Origin: DATLNF01 sp963765815
GTDB taxonomy: Bacteria; Actinomycetota; Actinomycetes; BP-191
Assembly: GCA_963765815.1 (NCBI GenBank)
Contig: CAVXXT010000009.1
Coordinates: 1 to 64,000, forward strand
DNA length: 64,000 bases
Direction: 5' to 3'
The notes below the pieces were generated by a model that ran no database searches, had not been told where the DNA came from, and saw only the letters and a program-made list of their open reading frames with translations. The position numbers and the translations under genes were made by a program. Below are positions 35,181 to 42,933 of this stretch, in pieces (the first letter of the stretch is position 1; every line of letters starts with the position of its first letter).

Positions 35181-35215
35181 GGCGAACAGGCGGGGAGCTC
35201 GTGTCGGGTGCCGGA

Positions 35216-35221
35216 TAGGTT
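35216..35221 (+). promoter_or_regulatory. -10 box of leaderless oxidoreductase gene
   Basis: TAGGTT, 6 bases before ATG 35228. Confidence 0.55.
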
Positions 35222-35227
35222 GACCTC

Positions 35228-36199
35228 ATGCTCGCCGCCGTCGCCGTCTCGCAGTCCTTCGACGACCCGCTGTCGGGGCTCAGCGTGGGCGAGCACCCCG
35301 ACCCCGTCCCGCCGGACGGCTGGACCGTCGTGCGGCTGCGCGCCGCGACGCTCAACCACCACGACCTGTGGTCGCTGAAGGGCGTCGGGCTGCCGGCCGA
35401 CCACCTGCCGCGGGTCCTCGGCTGCGACGGCGTCGGCATCGCCGACGACGGGCGCGAGGTGATCCTGCATGCGGTGATCGGCGCGGACGGCGGGACCGGT
35501 GGCGAGGGCTTCGGCGAGGACCTGTCGATCCTGTCGGAGCGGTACGACGGCACGTTCGGCGAGCTGGTCGCCGTACCTCGGCGCAACCTGGTCGACAAGC
35601 CGGCGTCGCTGTCGGCGGCCGAGGCGGCCTGCCTGCCGACCGCGTGGCTCACGGCGTACCGGATGCTCTTCGTCCGCGGCGGTGTCCGGCCGGGGCACCG
35701 GGTGCTGGTGCAGGGCGCGGGCGGCGGCGTGGCGACCGCCTGCGTCGTCCTCGCGCGAGCCGCCGGCGCCGTCGTCTACGTGACGAGTCGCGACGAGGAC
35801 AAGCTCGCCCGCGCGATCGAGCTGGGCGCGCACGCGGGTGTTCTCAGCGGCGAGCGGCTGCCGTCGCGGGTCGACGCCGTGATGGAGACCGTCGGCCAGG
35901 CTACGTGGAGCCACTCGCTCAAGTCGCTGGAGCCGGACGGCGTCGTCGTGGTGTCCGGCGCGACGAGCGGACCGGCGCCGTCGGCGGACCTTGCCCGGGT
36001 CTTCTTCCGGCAGCTGCGGGTGGTCGGCTCGACGATGGGGACGCGCCGCGAGCTCGAGGACCTGATCCGCTTCCTCGACGCCACCGGCGCGCGACCGGTC
36101 ATCGACTCGGTCCGCCCGCTGTCCGCGGCGGCGGAGGCGTTCGCCCAGCTGGAGCGGGGAGACCTCTTCGGCAAGCTGGTGCTGACGAGCGAGGGCTGA
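35228..36199 (+). CDS. Medium-chain (zinc-type alcohol dehydrogenase-like) oxidoreductase
   Basis: 323 residues, MDR superfamily. GroES-like N-terminal part with LNHHDLWSLKG, then Rossmann domain with VLVQGAGGGVATACVVLARAAGA. The structural-zinc cysteine cluster is absent, so it is a quinone-oxidoreductase-like or zinc-poor member using NAD(P)H. Substrate unknown. No Shine-Dalgarno; leaderless -10 box. Confidence 0.83.
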   Translation: MLAAVAVSQSFDDPLSGLSVGEHPDPVPPDGWTVVRLRAATLNHHDLWSLKGVGLPADHLPRVLGCDGVGIADDGREVILHAVIGADGGTGGEGFGEDLSILSERYDGTFGELVAVPRRNLVDKPASLSAAEAACLPTAWLTAYRMLFVRGGVRPGHRVLVQGAGGGVATACVVLARAAGAVVYVTSRDEDKLARAIELGAHAGVLSGERLPSRVDAVMETVGQATWSHSLKSLEPDGVVVVSGATSGPAPSADLARVFFRQLRVVGSTMGTRRELEDLIRFLDATGARPVIDSVRPLSAAAEAFAQLERGDLFGKLVLTSEG

Positions 36200-36242
36200 C
36201 CGGCCGACGTAGGTTGGTTGCCACCGGTTGATGGAGGTCGCC

Positions 36243-37436
36243 ATGGGTCCACGTGCATCGCGCGTCGCCGCGTCACTCGGGGTCGGCGCGCTCGCGGTCG
36301 TCACCACGCTGACCGCCTCGTGCGCCGAGGCGACGGACCCGCGGACCGTGCGGATCGGGCTGACCCGCGTCGCCACCGGCCTGCAGAGCCCGGTCGCGAT
36401 CGCGACGTCGCCGGACGGCACCGGCCGGGTCTTCGTGGCGGAGCAGTCCGGCCGGGTCCGGCTCGTCACGTCCGGCGGGCTCGCGGCGACGCCGTACATG
36501 GACATCACCAACCGCGTGACGAGCGGCGGCGAGCGCGGGCTCCTCGGCATCGCGTTCCACCCGGGCTTCCGCACCAACGGCTACTTCTTCCTCGCCTACA
36601 CCGATGCGGAGGGCGACCTGCGGGTGTCGCGGTTCGGCGCCAACCCCGCGCGCAACGCGGCCAACCCGGCGACCGAGATCGGCTTCATGGAGATCCCGCA
36701 CCGCGAGGCGAGCAACCACAACGGCGGGCAGATCGCGTTCGCGAAGGACGGCTTCCTCTACGTCTCGACCGGCGACGGCGGAGGCGGCGGCGACCCCAAC
36801 GGCAACGCGCAGAACCTGCGCTCGGCCAACGGCAAGATCCTGCGCGTCGACGTCAACCGCCGCTCGTCGACGAAGTACTACTCGATCCCGTCGACCAACC
36901 CGTTCGTCGGACGCACCGACGTGCGCCAGGAGATCTGGCACTACGGCCTGCGCAACCCGTGGAAGTTCTCCTTCGACCGGACCTACGACAACATCGCGAT
37001 CGGCGACGTCGGGCAGGGCGCGCGCGAGGAGATCAACTACACGCCGCGCGGCCAGGGCGGTCTCAACTTCGGCTGGGACTGCCGCGAGGGCACCAACGAC
37101 ACGACCTCGCAGTACGGCGGCTCCTACTGCGCCGGCAAGAGCTTCACCAACCCGGTGTGGCAGTACAACACCGGGTCGAGCGGTCGCTGCGCGGTCATCG
37201 GCGGCTACGTCTACCGCGGCGCGCGTTACGCGTCGGTCATGGCCGGCGTCTACGTGTACGGCGACTACTGCACCGGTGAGATCTGGGGTCTGGCCAAGAA
37301 CAGCGGGGTCTGGAGCAACGCGCTGCTGCTCGATCACGGCACCAACGTGCTGAGCTTCGGCGAGGACCAGAGCGGCGAGCTGCTGATGGCCGACAGCGGA
37401 GGCAACGTCTACCGGATCGCCGCCGCGCGCCGGTGA
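36243..37436 (+). CDS. PQQ-dependent sugar dehydrogenase-like lipoprotein (GSDH family)
   Basis: 397 residues, six-bladed propeller like soluble glucose dehydrogenase. Signal peptide with lipobox TASC (Cys27). Family motifs: SPVAIATSPDGTGRVFVAEQSGRV, GERGLLGIAFHPGF, NHNGGQIAF with the catalytic His, YVSTGDGG and GLRNPWKFSFD. It would oxidise an aldose or related alcohol outside the cell with PQQ; no PQQ genes nearby. ATG 36243 has GGAGG upstream and TAGGTT at 36210-36215 as -10. The next gene starts 4 bases later. Confidence 0.88.
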   Translation: MGPRASRVAASLGVGALAVVTTLTASCAEATDPRTVRIGLTRVATGLQSPVAIATSPDGTGRVFVAEQSGRVRLVTSGGLAATPYMDITNRVTSGGERGLLGIAFHPGFRTNGYFFLAYTDAEGDLRVSRFGANPARNAANPATEIGFMEIPHREASNHNGGQIAFAKDGFLYVSTGDGGGGGDPNGNAQNLRSANGKILRVDVNRRSSTKYYSIPSTNPFVGRTDVRQEIWHYGLRNPWKFSFDRTYDNIAIGDVGQGAREEINYTPRGQGGLNFGWDCREGTNDTTSQYGGSYCAGKSFTNPVWQYNTGSSGRCAVIGGYVYRGARYASVMAGVYVYGDYCTGEIWGLAKNSGVWSNALLLDHGTNVLSFGEDQSGELLMADSGGNVYRIAAARR

Positions 37437-37440
37437 CCGC

Positions 37441-38613
37441 TTGACCGTGGGCCGGGCGCGCATCGCGGTCGTCGCGGGTCCCGACCCAGGTCACGCGTTC
37501 CCCGCGATCGCGCTCGCGGTCGCGCTGCACTCGGCCGGGCACACCGTCGTCGTGTCGTCGGGCGAGCGGTGGGCGGCCGACGTACGCCGGTGCGGCCCTG
37601 AGTTCGTCGCGCTGCCGGAGCTGCAGTACGACGCGCGCGACGAGGACTGGGGCTTCCGCTTCTGGGGGCGCGGCGAGCAGATGGCGCCGGCGCTCGCCGA
37701 GCGGCTGCGCGGCTTCGACCCGGAGATGGTGATCGCCGACGCGATCACCGTGCCTGGGTGGTTCGCGGCCGACCTGCTCGGCGTGCCGCGGGTCGAGCTG
37801 GTCGCGACGACTCTGCAGATCCCATCGCGTCACCTGCCGCCGCCGGGGTGCGGGCTGCTGCCGGGACGCGGTCCGGTCGCTCGGCTGCGCGACGCGATGA
37901 TGCGCCGGTCGTCGGCGAAGTCGGTGCGCATCGGCGACGCACAGCGCATCGCTGCGCGGCGCGCCCTCGGACTCTCCGACGACTGCCCGCCAGTGCTGCG
38001 TCTCGTCGCGACGCTGCCGCTGCTCGAGCTGCCGCGACGTGACTGGCCGGCGTCCACGCACGTGGTGGGACCGCTGGTGTGGGAGCCGGAGGACGGCGAC
38101 CTGCCGCTGCCTTCCGGTGACGGTCCGGTGGTGCTGGTCGCGGACACCTCGGCGTCGGGGGTTGCATCGCGCGGACTGCTCGACCTCGCGGCCGACGTCC
38201 TGCCCGACGCCGGCATCCGCGTGGTCGGCACCCGACTGCGCAGTGAGCCGGTGCGGTCGCCGGGCGTCAGCATCGGCCCGGGCCGGCACTCGGCGTTGGT
38301 GCACGCTGTCGACGCGGTGGTGCTGCCGGGCGGGCACGGGCTGCTGTCGAAGTCGCTCGCGGCTGGGCGCCCGCTCGTCGTCGTACCGGGCCCCGGCGAC
38401 CAGCGGGACAACGCCGTGCGGGTCGCCGCGCTCGGCGCCGGCGTGATGGTCGAGCCGCGGCAGCTCTCGGCCGCGACGCTGCTCGCCGCTGTGCGGCAGG
38501 TGCTTGCAGCGCCGTCGTACGGCGTCGCAGCGAGGCGCGTCGCGGCCTCGGGCGAGGGGCTCGGACCCCGCCGCGCGGTCGAGCTGGTCGAAGGCGTCCT
38601 GGCCTGCATCTGA
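37441..38613 (+). CDS. MGT-type (GT1-like) glycosyltransferase
   Basis: 390 residues, GT-B fold. N-terminal GPDPGHAFPAIALAVALHSAGH, C-terminal donor region HSALVHAVDAVVLPGGHGLLSKSLAAGRPLVVVPGPGDQ with the HGG-type motif. Resembles macrolide/sterol glycosyltransferases using nucleotide sugars. Starts with TTG 37441 (GTG 37447 alternative), directly behind the sugar dehydrogenase. Acceptor unknown. Confidence 0.83.
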   Translation: MTVGRARIAVVAGPDPGHAFPAIALAVALHSAGHTVVVSSGERWAADVRRCGPEFVALPELQYDARDEDWGFRFWGRGEQMAPALAERLRGFDPEMVIADAITVPGWFAADLLGVPRVELVATTLQIPSRHLPPPGCGLLPGRGPVARLRDAMMRRSSAKSVRIGDAQRIAARRALGLSDDCPPVLRLVATLPLLELPRRDWPASTHVVGPLVWEPEDGDLPLPSGDGPVVLVADTSASGVASRGLLDLAADVLPDAGIRVVGTRLRSEPVRSPGVSIGPGRHSALVHAVDAVVLPGGHGLLSKSLAAGRPLVVVPGPGDQRDNAVRVAALGAGVMVEPRQLSAATLLAAVRQVLAAPSYGVAARRVAASGEGLGPRRAVELVEGVLACI

Positions 38614-38638
38614 CGCGAACTGGGGGCAGGGCTGAGCA

Positions 38639-38668
38639 CGAACTTGTCCCGGATCCGGACAAAGTTCG
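38639..38668. terminator. Hairpin between convergent glycosyltransferase and kinase genes
   Basis: CGAACTTGTCC (38639-38649) pairs with GGACAAAGTTCG (38657-38668) with one bulged base; the 7-base loop contains GGATCC. Located 25 bases after one stop and 12 from the other. Confidence 0.55.
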
Positions 38669-38679
38669 AAGGCGAGCGT

Positions 38680-39267
38680 TCAGTCCGCTGAGCTAACCGG
38701 CCACCGGCGCACCTCGGGGTTCGCCGGGACGTCGTAGCCGAGTACGACGTCGGCGACCGCGAGCGGGTCGGTTTCCGCCCGGTAGAGCTGCTGGGCCGGC
38801 AGGTAGCGCTCGGCGTACCGCGCCTCGAGCTGGTCGCCGAGCCGGTCCGCGTCTCGCGTTCGCGCGCGGCGCAGCGTCTCGGCCGGGCTGACGTCGAGGA
38901 AGACGCTCGTAGCCCACTCGTCGCGGAGTTCCGGCCGCAGCAGGAACACTCCGTCCGCGAGCAGGACCGCTCGGTCGCCGGTCCCGGCGAACGGATCTAG
39001 CACCTGACGTCGGAAGCGCTCGTAGTCGAACGTGTCGCGGTAGCAGCCCTCCGGCGACAGCTCACCGCGGCGGTAGCGGATCTCGATCGGGTGCTGGAAG
39101 GAGTCGAGCGACGTGCGGACGACGTGGCCGCGCAGGTGGTGGGCGAGTGCGTCGGCGAGCGTCGTCTTGCCGGCCGCGTCCGGCCCGTCGATCGCGACGG
39201 TCAGCCGGTCGTCGTGGCGCGCGCGGTCCTGGATCAGGTCGCCGAGCCGCGCCACCAAGTCGTCCAC
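38680..39267 (-). CDS. Uridine kinase-like P-loop protein
   Basis: 195 residues. Walker A GPDAAGKTT near residue 29, then SLDSFQHP and the substrate-loop segment YRDTFDYERFRRQVLDP, as in uridine kinase/phosphoribulokinase relatives, and a lid with LRRARTRD. It would phosphorylate a nucleoside or similar small alcohol. GTG start; TAGGGT at 39277-39282 on this strand is 9 bases upstream, so any leader is only a few bases. Confidence 0.8.
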   Translation of the reverse strand: MDDLVARLGDLIQDRARHDDRLTVAIDGPDAAGKTTLADALAHHLRGHVVRTSLDSFQHPIEIRYRRGELSPEGCYRDTFDYERFRRQVLDPFAGTGDRAVLLADGVFLLRPELRDEWATSVFLDVSPAETLRRARTRDADRLGDQLEARYAERYLPAQQLYRAETDPLAVADVVLGYDVPANPEVRRWPVSSAD

Positions 39268-39300
39268 GATGTCCCGACCCTAGTCAGGCATAGTTGGGTC

Positions 39301-39700
39301 ATGTCCACGCGTCACGTGCTCGCCGGCGCTGCGGTAGTCGCGCTCGCCCTGTCGGGTTGTGCCGGCGCTCCGGCGAAGCGCACCTCACCGCCGCGCGACG
39401 TCGGGCACGGGTCGGTCGAGGAAGTGGTCGCGGCGATGGCGCTGGAGAGGCTTCCCTGCAGCAGCCCGCAGAACGTCGAGCTGATGGGCTACGAGCAGGC
39501 GGTCAGCTGTCGGCTCGGCACCAACGAGATCACGATCGTCCACTACGCCGACCCGGTGACGCAGGGCAGGCAGTTCGAGGAGTCGGTGCGGGCGGCCGGC
39601 GGGCACGGAGTGTTCGCGTACGCCTGGGGCATGAAGGTGCCGACCGCCGGGCTCGGCCAAGCGGATCGGCACCGCCCTCGTCGCCACCGGCTACATCTAG
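39301..39700 (+). CDS. Small secreted lipoprotein, frameshifted near the C-terminus
   Basis: Signal peptide with lipobox LSGC (Cys20), then a 110-residue domain with VEEVVAAMALERLPCSSPQNVEL and IVHYADPVTQGRQFEESVRAAGG; two cysteines may pair. After CTC 39652-39654 one extra base switches the useful frame to AKRIGTALVATGYI, stopping with TAG at 39698-39700. That stop shares CTAG exactly with the convergent gene, which supports the corrected 132-residue protein. As read, the frame runs on into Arg/His-rich nonsense. Family unknown. Confidence 0.65.
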
Positions 39701-40359
39701 CAGCCCCCACTGGCCCAGTACACCGGATTGACGACCCGCACTTCGCCGTCGTGCGTGATGACGGTGACGGAGCAGCCCGGCGAGCCGGCCACCGAGAGCA
39801 CGAACGACGCCAACGCCAGCTCCGGTGTCGAGTGCACGTAGTTGAGCGAGACGTTGGGCCTCGGACCGGAGTGCTCGTGAACCTGGGCGAGCAGCTGGGT
39901 GCACGCCGACTCGCTGACGGCCAGCGCGCATACCCGAGCGCTCCCGTTCTCCATCGACCGCTCGACGAGCGTGTCGACCGCCGCGCGTGCGGCGTCCGGG
40001 TCGATGCCAGTCACCTGACGGTGGTTGTAGATGATTTGCCCGACCAGCACGCCGAGCACGATGACGATCCACACCGCGGCGAAAGCTCGGTCGGGTCGCC
40101 GAGCCGGCGGCGGTGCTTCGACACCGGACTCGCGCCAGGTGCGGTACTGCTCGTAGTCGGCTCCGGTTCGGTACGCGAGAAGCGTCATGAACATCAGCAT
40201 GTTCACGCGGATCGACGCGGAGTCCGTGGTTATGACGATGACGCCGAGGACGACGATCAACACCGCGTTGGCGAGGAACACCCAGCGGCTCTTGGGCATG
40301 CGCGGCTTCGGAAGCACCCGCTCGTCGAGCGCATTGAGCCGAGCGATCAACTTGTTCAC
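39697..40359 (-). CDS. Two-helix membrane protein in the ECF sigma operon
   Basis: 220 residues. Basic N-terminus, two helices close together (WVFLANAVLIVVLGVIVI; VNMLMFMTLLAYRT), a third hydrophobic segment FAAVWIVIVLGVLVGQII, then a 110-residue external domain with Cys residues in pairs (ARVCALAVSESACTQLL, GSPGCSVTVI). GTG overlaps the stop of the preceding gene. Likely part of the same envelope response as the sigma factor. Family not recognised. Confidence 0.7.
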   Translation of the reverse strand: MNKLIARLNALDERVLPKPRMPKSRWVFLANAVLIVVLGVIVITTDSASIRVNMLMFMTLLAYRTGADYEQYRTWRESGVEAPPPARRPDRAFAAVWIVIVLGVLVGQIIYNHRQVTGIDPDAARAAVDTLVERSMENGSARVCALAVSESACTQLLAQVHEHSGPRPNVSLNYVHSTPELALASFVLSVAGSPGCSVTVITHDGEVRVVNPVYWASGGC

Positions 40360-41405
40360 GTAGTAGCGGCGCAGTCCGCGGCGGCCTTCTCCATGAGGGC
40401 GGTCATGTCTGGCTTCTCACCGGCCTTCATCTTCGCCGCGAGGTCCGCCGTCAGCTGCTGGAGCTTGGCCTGGATGCAGCCAGCCCCCTCCTGTTCGATC
40501 AGCGGGTCGTCGGCGTCGATGACCTCGCTCGCCGGCGGGATGGTGACGTCGACCGGCTCGCCGTAGTCGAAGAACTCCATGCTCATCGTCATGGTCGCCT
40601 TCTGGGCGGCCTCGGCCGGCAGCCCCATCGCGGCCATCGCCTTGGACATGTCGATGTCCATGCGGAGCCGGCGTACCAGGCCGTCGTCGTCGATCCACGC
40701 TCCCGACACCACGTCGGCCATGCCCAGCGGTCCGCCGACGCCTCCGGGAGCCTTGCTTGTGTCGAGCGTGTACGCGTAGTGCGTGGCGCGAACGCCCCGC
40801 ACCCGATCGCGGCCTACGGCGCGGACATCGCTCGACACGGACTTGAGGGAGTCGAGCATGCTGCGCGGATCGGCGCTCACCGGCGAGCCGGCCATCAGCT
40901 TGGAGAAGTCGGTGCGGATCCACCGCTTGCCGGCTGCGCGCGCGGCGTCGAGACCGTCGGGCAGCGGCGTGTACGCGTTCTGGCCGTCGTAGACGATCGT
41001 CGACTCGGTCGCCGGGGCGCCGGGCAGGCTCAGGTTCATCGTCATGCTGCCGCGGCCGGTGCGGAAGTCGATGGCGCCGGTGAACGTGCTGGTGGACGTG
41101 ATCCCCACGGTGTCGAACGTCATCGCCCCGGCCATGTGCGCGGTGCCGATGTCCTCGGCCTTGCCGGCGGCGGCGACGAGGACGGTGACCGGGTCGCCGA
41201 GCGTGGGGCTGCCCTGGCGGTCGATGGCGACGACGGAGCCGAGGACGGCGAGGCCAACGCAGAGCGAGCCGAGCGTCTGCGACGACCGCCGGTGCTGCTT
41301 GCGCGCGGTGGCGACGATCCGCTCGTAGCGGTCGGGCGGGTACGGCGGCTCGCCGACCGAGCTCTTCAGCAGGTCCACGACCGTGTCGTCGTCGATGCGG
41401 CTCAT
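40356..41405 (-). CDS. Membrane-anchored LppX/LprG-like protein encoded beside ECF sigma
   Basis: 349 residues. A cytoplasmic N-terminal segment (about 1-45, starting MSRIDDDTVVDLLKSSVGEPPYPPDRY) and one helix (LGSLCVGLAVLGSVVAI) precede a large external domain with repeated Met-rich strands and DPRSMLDSLKSVSSDVRAVGRDRVRGVRATHYAYTLD-like segments, typical of LolA/LppX-fold proteins. The cytoplasmic stub could bind the sigma factor, making this a candidate anti-sigma or sensor. Overlaps the sigma gene by ATGA. Confidence 0.72.
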   Translation of the reverse strand: MSRIDDDTVVDLLKSSVGEPPYPPDRYERIVATARKQHRRSSQTLGSLCVGLAVLGSVVAIDRQGSPTLGDPVTVLVAAAGKAEDIGTAHMAGAMTFDTVGITSTSTFTGAIDFRTGRGSMTMNLSLPGAPATESTIVYDGQNAYTPLPDGLDAARAAGKRWIRTDFSKLMAGSPVSADPRSMLDSLKSVSSDVRAVGRDRVRGVRATHYAYTLDTSKAPGGVGGPLGMADVVSGAWIDDDGLVRRLRMDIDMSKAMAAMGLPAEAAQKATMTMSMEFFDYGEPVDVTIPPASEVIDADDPLIEQEGAGCIQAKLQQLTADLAAKMKAGEKPDMTALMEKAAADCAATT

Positions 41406-41941
41406 GCCGGTCCTCCATTGGTTGCGGCGGCCAGGGCGCGGGGCGCCTCGGCGTCGTCCTCGAGCAGCTCACGCAGCTTCGCGAGCCCGCGAGCGGTCTG
41501 GCTCTTCACGGTGCCGACGGAGCACGACAGGATGCGCGCCACCTCGGCCTCGGACTGGTCGTCGTAGTGCCGCAGCACCACCGCGGCCCGCTGCTTGGTG
41601 GGCAGCGTCTTCAACGCGCGGCGCAGCCGGTCGCGCTGGTCGACCGCGGCGTACGAGTCGTCGGTGGGCCGGTCGGGCAGCGTGGCGGTCGGGTGCTCAC
41701 CGCGCCACGAGCGCTGCCACCAGCTGGAGTACGTGTTGACCATCACCCGCCGGACGTACGAGTCGAGGTTGTCGCGGTCGTGCACGCGTCCCCACGCCCG
41801 GTAGACCTTGGCCAGCGAGGTCTGCAGCAGGTCCTCTGCGTGACCCCAGTCGCCGGTGAGCAGGTACGCCGTGCGCAGGTACGCCGGCGACCGCCCCTCG
41901 ACGAAGGCGCGGAACTCCTCGTGCTCAGCCGATGTCATCAA
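41402..41941 (-). CDS. SigE-family ECF RNA polymerase sigma factor
   Basis: 179 residues. Region 2 RTAYLLTGDWGHAEDLLQTSLAKVYRAW and region 4 LPTKQRAAVVLRHYDDQSEAEVARILSCSVGTVKSQTARGLAKL, split here for clarity, match the Streptomyces SigE family (SigE-fam). First gene of a three-gene overlapping operon with two membrane proteins. Two adjacent ATGs (41941, 41938) follow GGGGGC. A possible autoregulatory promoter is at 41960-41988. Confidence 0.88.
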   Translation of the reverse strand: MMTSAEHEEFRAFVEGRSPAYLRTAYLLTGDWGHAEDLLQTSLAKVYRAWGRVHDRDNLDSYVRRVMVNTYSSWWQRSWRGEHPTATLPDRPTDDSYAAVDQRDRLRRALKTLPTKQRAAVVLRHYDDQSEAEVARILSCSVGTVKSQTARGLAKLRELLEDDAEAPRALAAATNGGPA

Positions 41942-41959
41942 CTGCCCCCTTCTCCCGCC

Positions 41960-41988
41960 TACACCGGCTGGGAGCAGGGAAAGGTTGT
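41960..41988 (-). promoter_or_regulatory. Possible ECF autoregulatory promoter
   Basis: Minus-strand ACAACC (41983-41988), 16 bases, then CGGTGTA (41960-41966). AAC-type -35 elements are usual for ECF sigma factors; assignment tentative. Confidence 0.3.
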
Positions 41989-42018
41989 CAGGGCTTGCCG
42001 GGTTCTTGCGAACCGGAC

Positions 42019-42591
42019 CTAGTGCTTGTCACCCGGGAAGACGTCGGTCTCGCTCTCGTGCCAGACCGGGTGGTCGCCGCTGGTCTCGACGTTGAAGCCG
42101 TAGTCGAACACCAGTGAGCCGCCGTAGGTGGCACCCACGGAGACCAGCAGCGCGCCGAGCACGCTCAGCGCCGCGATGCGCCACGGCGTGTTGGCGAAGT
42201 CGTCGTACCTCGTCGTCCGCAGAGCGATGTTGATGAGGACCACCACGCTCGTCGCGATCATCAACGACGCGTGGGCGTTGATCGTCCGGCGGGCCTGGGT
42301 GCCCGGCTTGCTGGACCGGTGCCAGTCGGCCCACCCGGTGAGCGTCGCGAGCAGCGAGACGACCGCGCCCCCGATCAGGACGAACTTCGCCGCGTGGTAG
42401 AGCTCGAACTCGTGGCTGCCGTCGCGCCCGACCATCAGACGGCTGAGCACGTCGAAGACGGCGGCGAAGACGTACGCCGCGACCGGGATGTCGGTGAGCG
42501 GCGGGTGGAGCGGCTTGCCGGCCCACCCGCGCAGGCCCTTGAACGTGCGGCCCTTGATCGTCAGCGTCGGTCGGAACGAAAACTTCCGCAT
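42019..42591 (-). CDS. DUF2231 membrane protein
   Basis: 190 residues, four hydrophobic helices. GWAGKPLHPPLTDIPVAAYVFA near residue 23 and LTGWADW are the DUF2231 signatures, with His residues inside helices that could bind haem. The N-terminal 20 residues are basic (RKFSFRPTLTIKGRTFKG). ATG is preceded by GGGAGG. Function of the family is unknown; redox roles have been proposed. Confidence 0.8.
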   Translation of the reverse strand: MRKFSFRPTLTIKGRTFKGLRGWAGKPLHPPLTDIPVAAYVFAAVFDVLSRLMVGRDGSHEFELYHAAKFVLIGGAVVSLLATLTGWADWHRSSKPGTQARRTINAHASLMIATSVVVLINIALRTTRYDDFANTPWRIAALSVLGALLVSVGATYGGSLVFDYGFNVETSGDHPVWHESETDVFPGDKH

Positions 42592-42635
42592 GCTGGGTCC
42601 TCCCGCCTGGTGTCAGGCCGACCCTACGCGGGGCG

Positions 42636-42732
42636 AGGTGGCGCAACGAGCACCAAGAGCCGGCAATCTTTCCGCGCGCTCAGCACGACCATGCTCGCCA
42701 GGCGAACGCTCTTGGTGCTCGTGGCGCCACCT
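42636..42732. repeat. Long near-perfect inverted repeat between DUF2231 and DUF6104 genes
   Basis: Arms 42636-42660 and 42708-42732 are complementary at 24 of 25 positions with a 47-base loop. The outer 9 bases (AGGTGGCGC) also form arm B of the repeat at 19548-19613. No coding frame inside. Confidence 0.65.
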
Positions 42733-42750
42733 GGCGGGGCGAGCCGCAGC

Positions 42751-42924
42751 TCAGTCGTCGTCGTCGAGGCGCGCGAGCCAGGTCGCGAGGCGGTCGACGG
42801 TCGACTCGGACTCGGGGTGCAGGTCGACGTACTCGCGCAGCCGCAGCGACAGCCAGGCGAGCGAGACCTGCTCCTCGCCGCGTCGCTCGTCGAGCTCCTC
42901 GATGCCCTGGTCGGTGAAGTACAC
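42751..42924 (-). CDS. DUF6104 family protein (57 residues)
   Basis: Short gene below usual size cut-offs, directly downstream of kgd on the same strand (9 bases). The product starts with GTG as MYFTDQGIEELDERRGEEQV and ends DRLATWLARLDDDD; this FTD-GIEEL-RRGEE plus acidic end is the DUF6104 pattern. Entirely helical and acidic, cytosolic. Its steady position beside the 2-oxoglutarate enzyme suggests a functional link, but none is established to my knowledge. Confidence 0.82.
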   Translation of the reverse strand: MYFTDQGIEELDERRGEEQVSLAWLSLRLREYVDLHPESESTVDRLATWLARLDDDD

Positions 42925-42933
42925 GGGCTCAGC

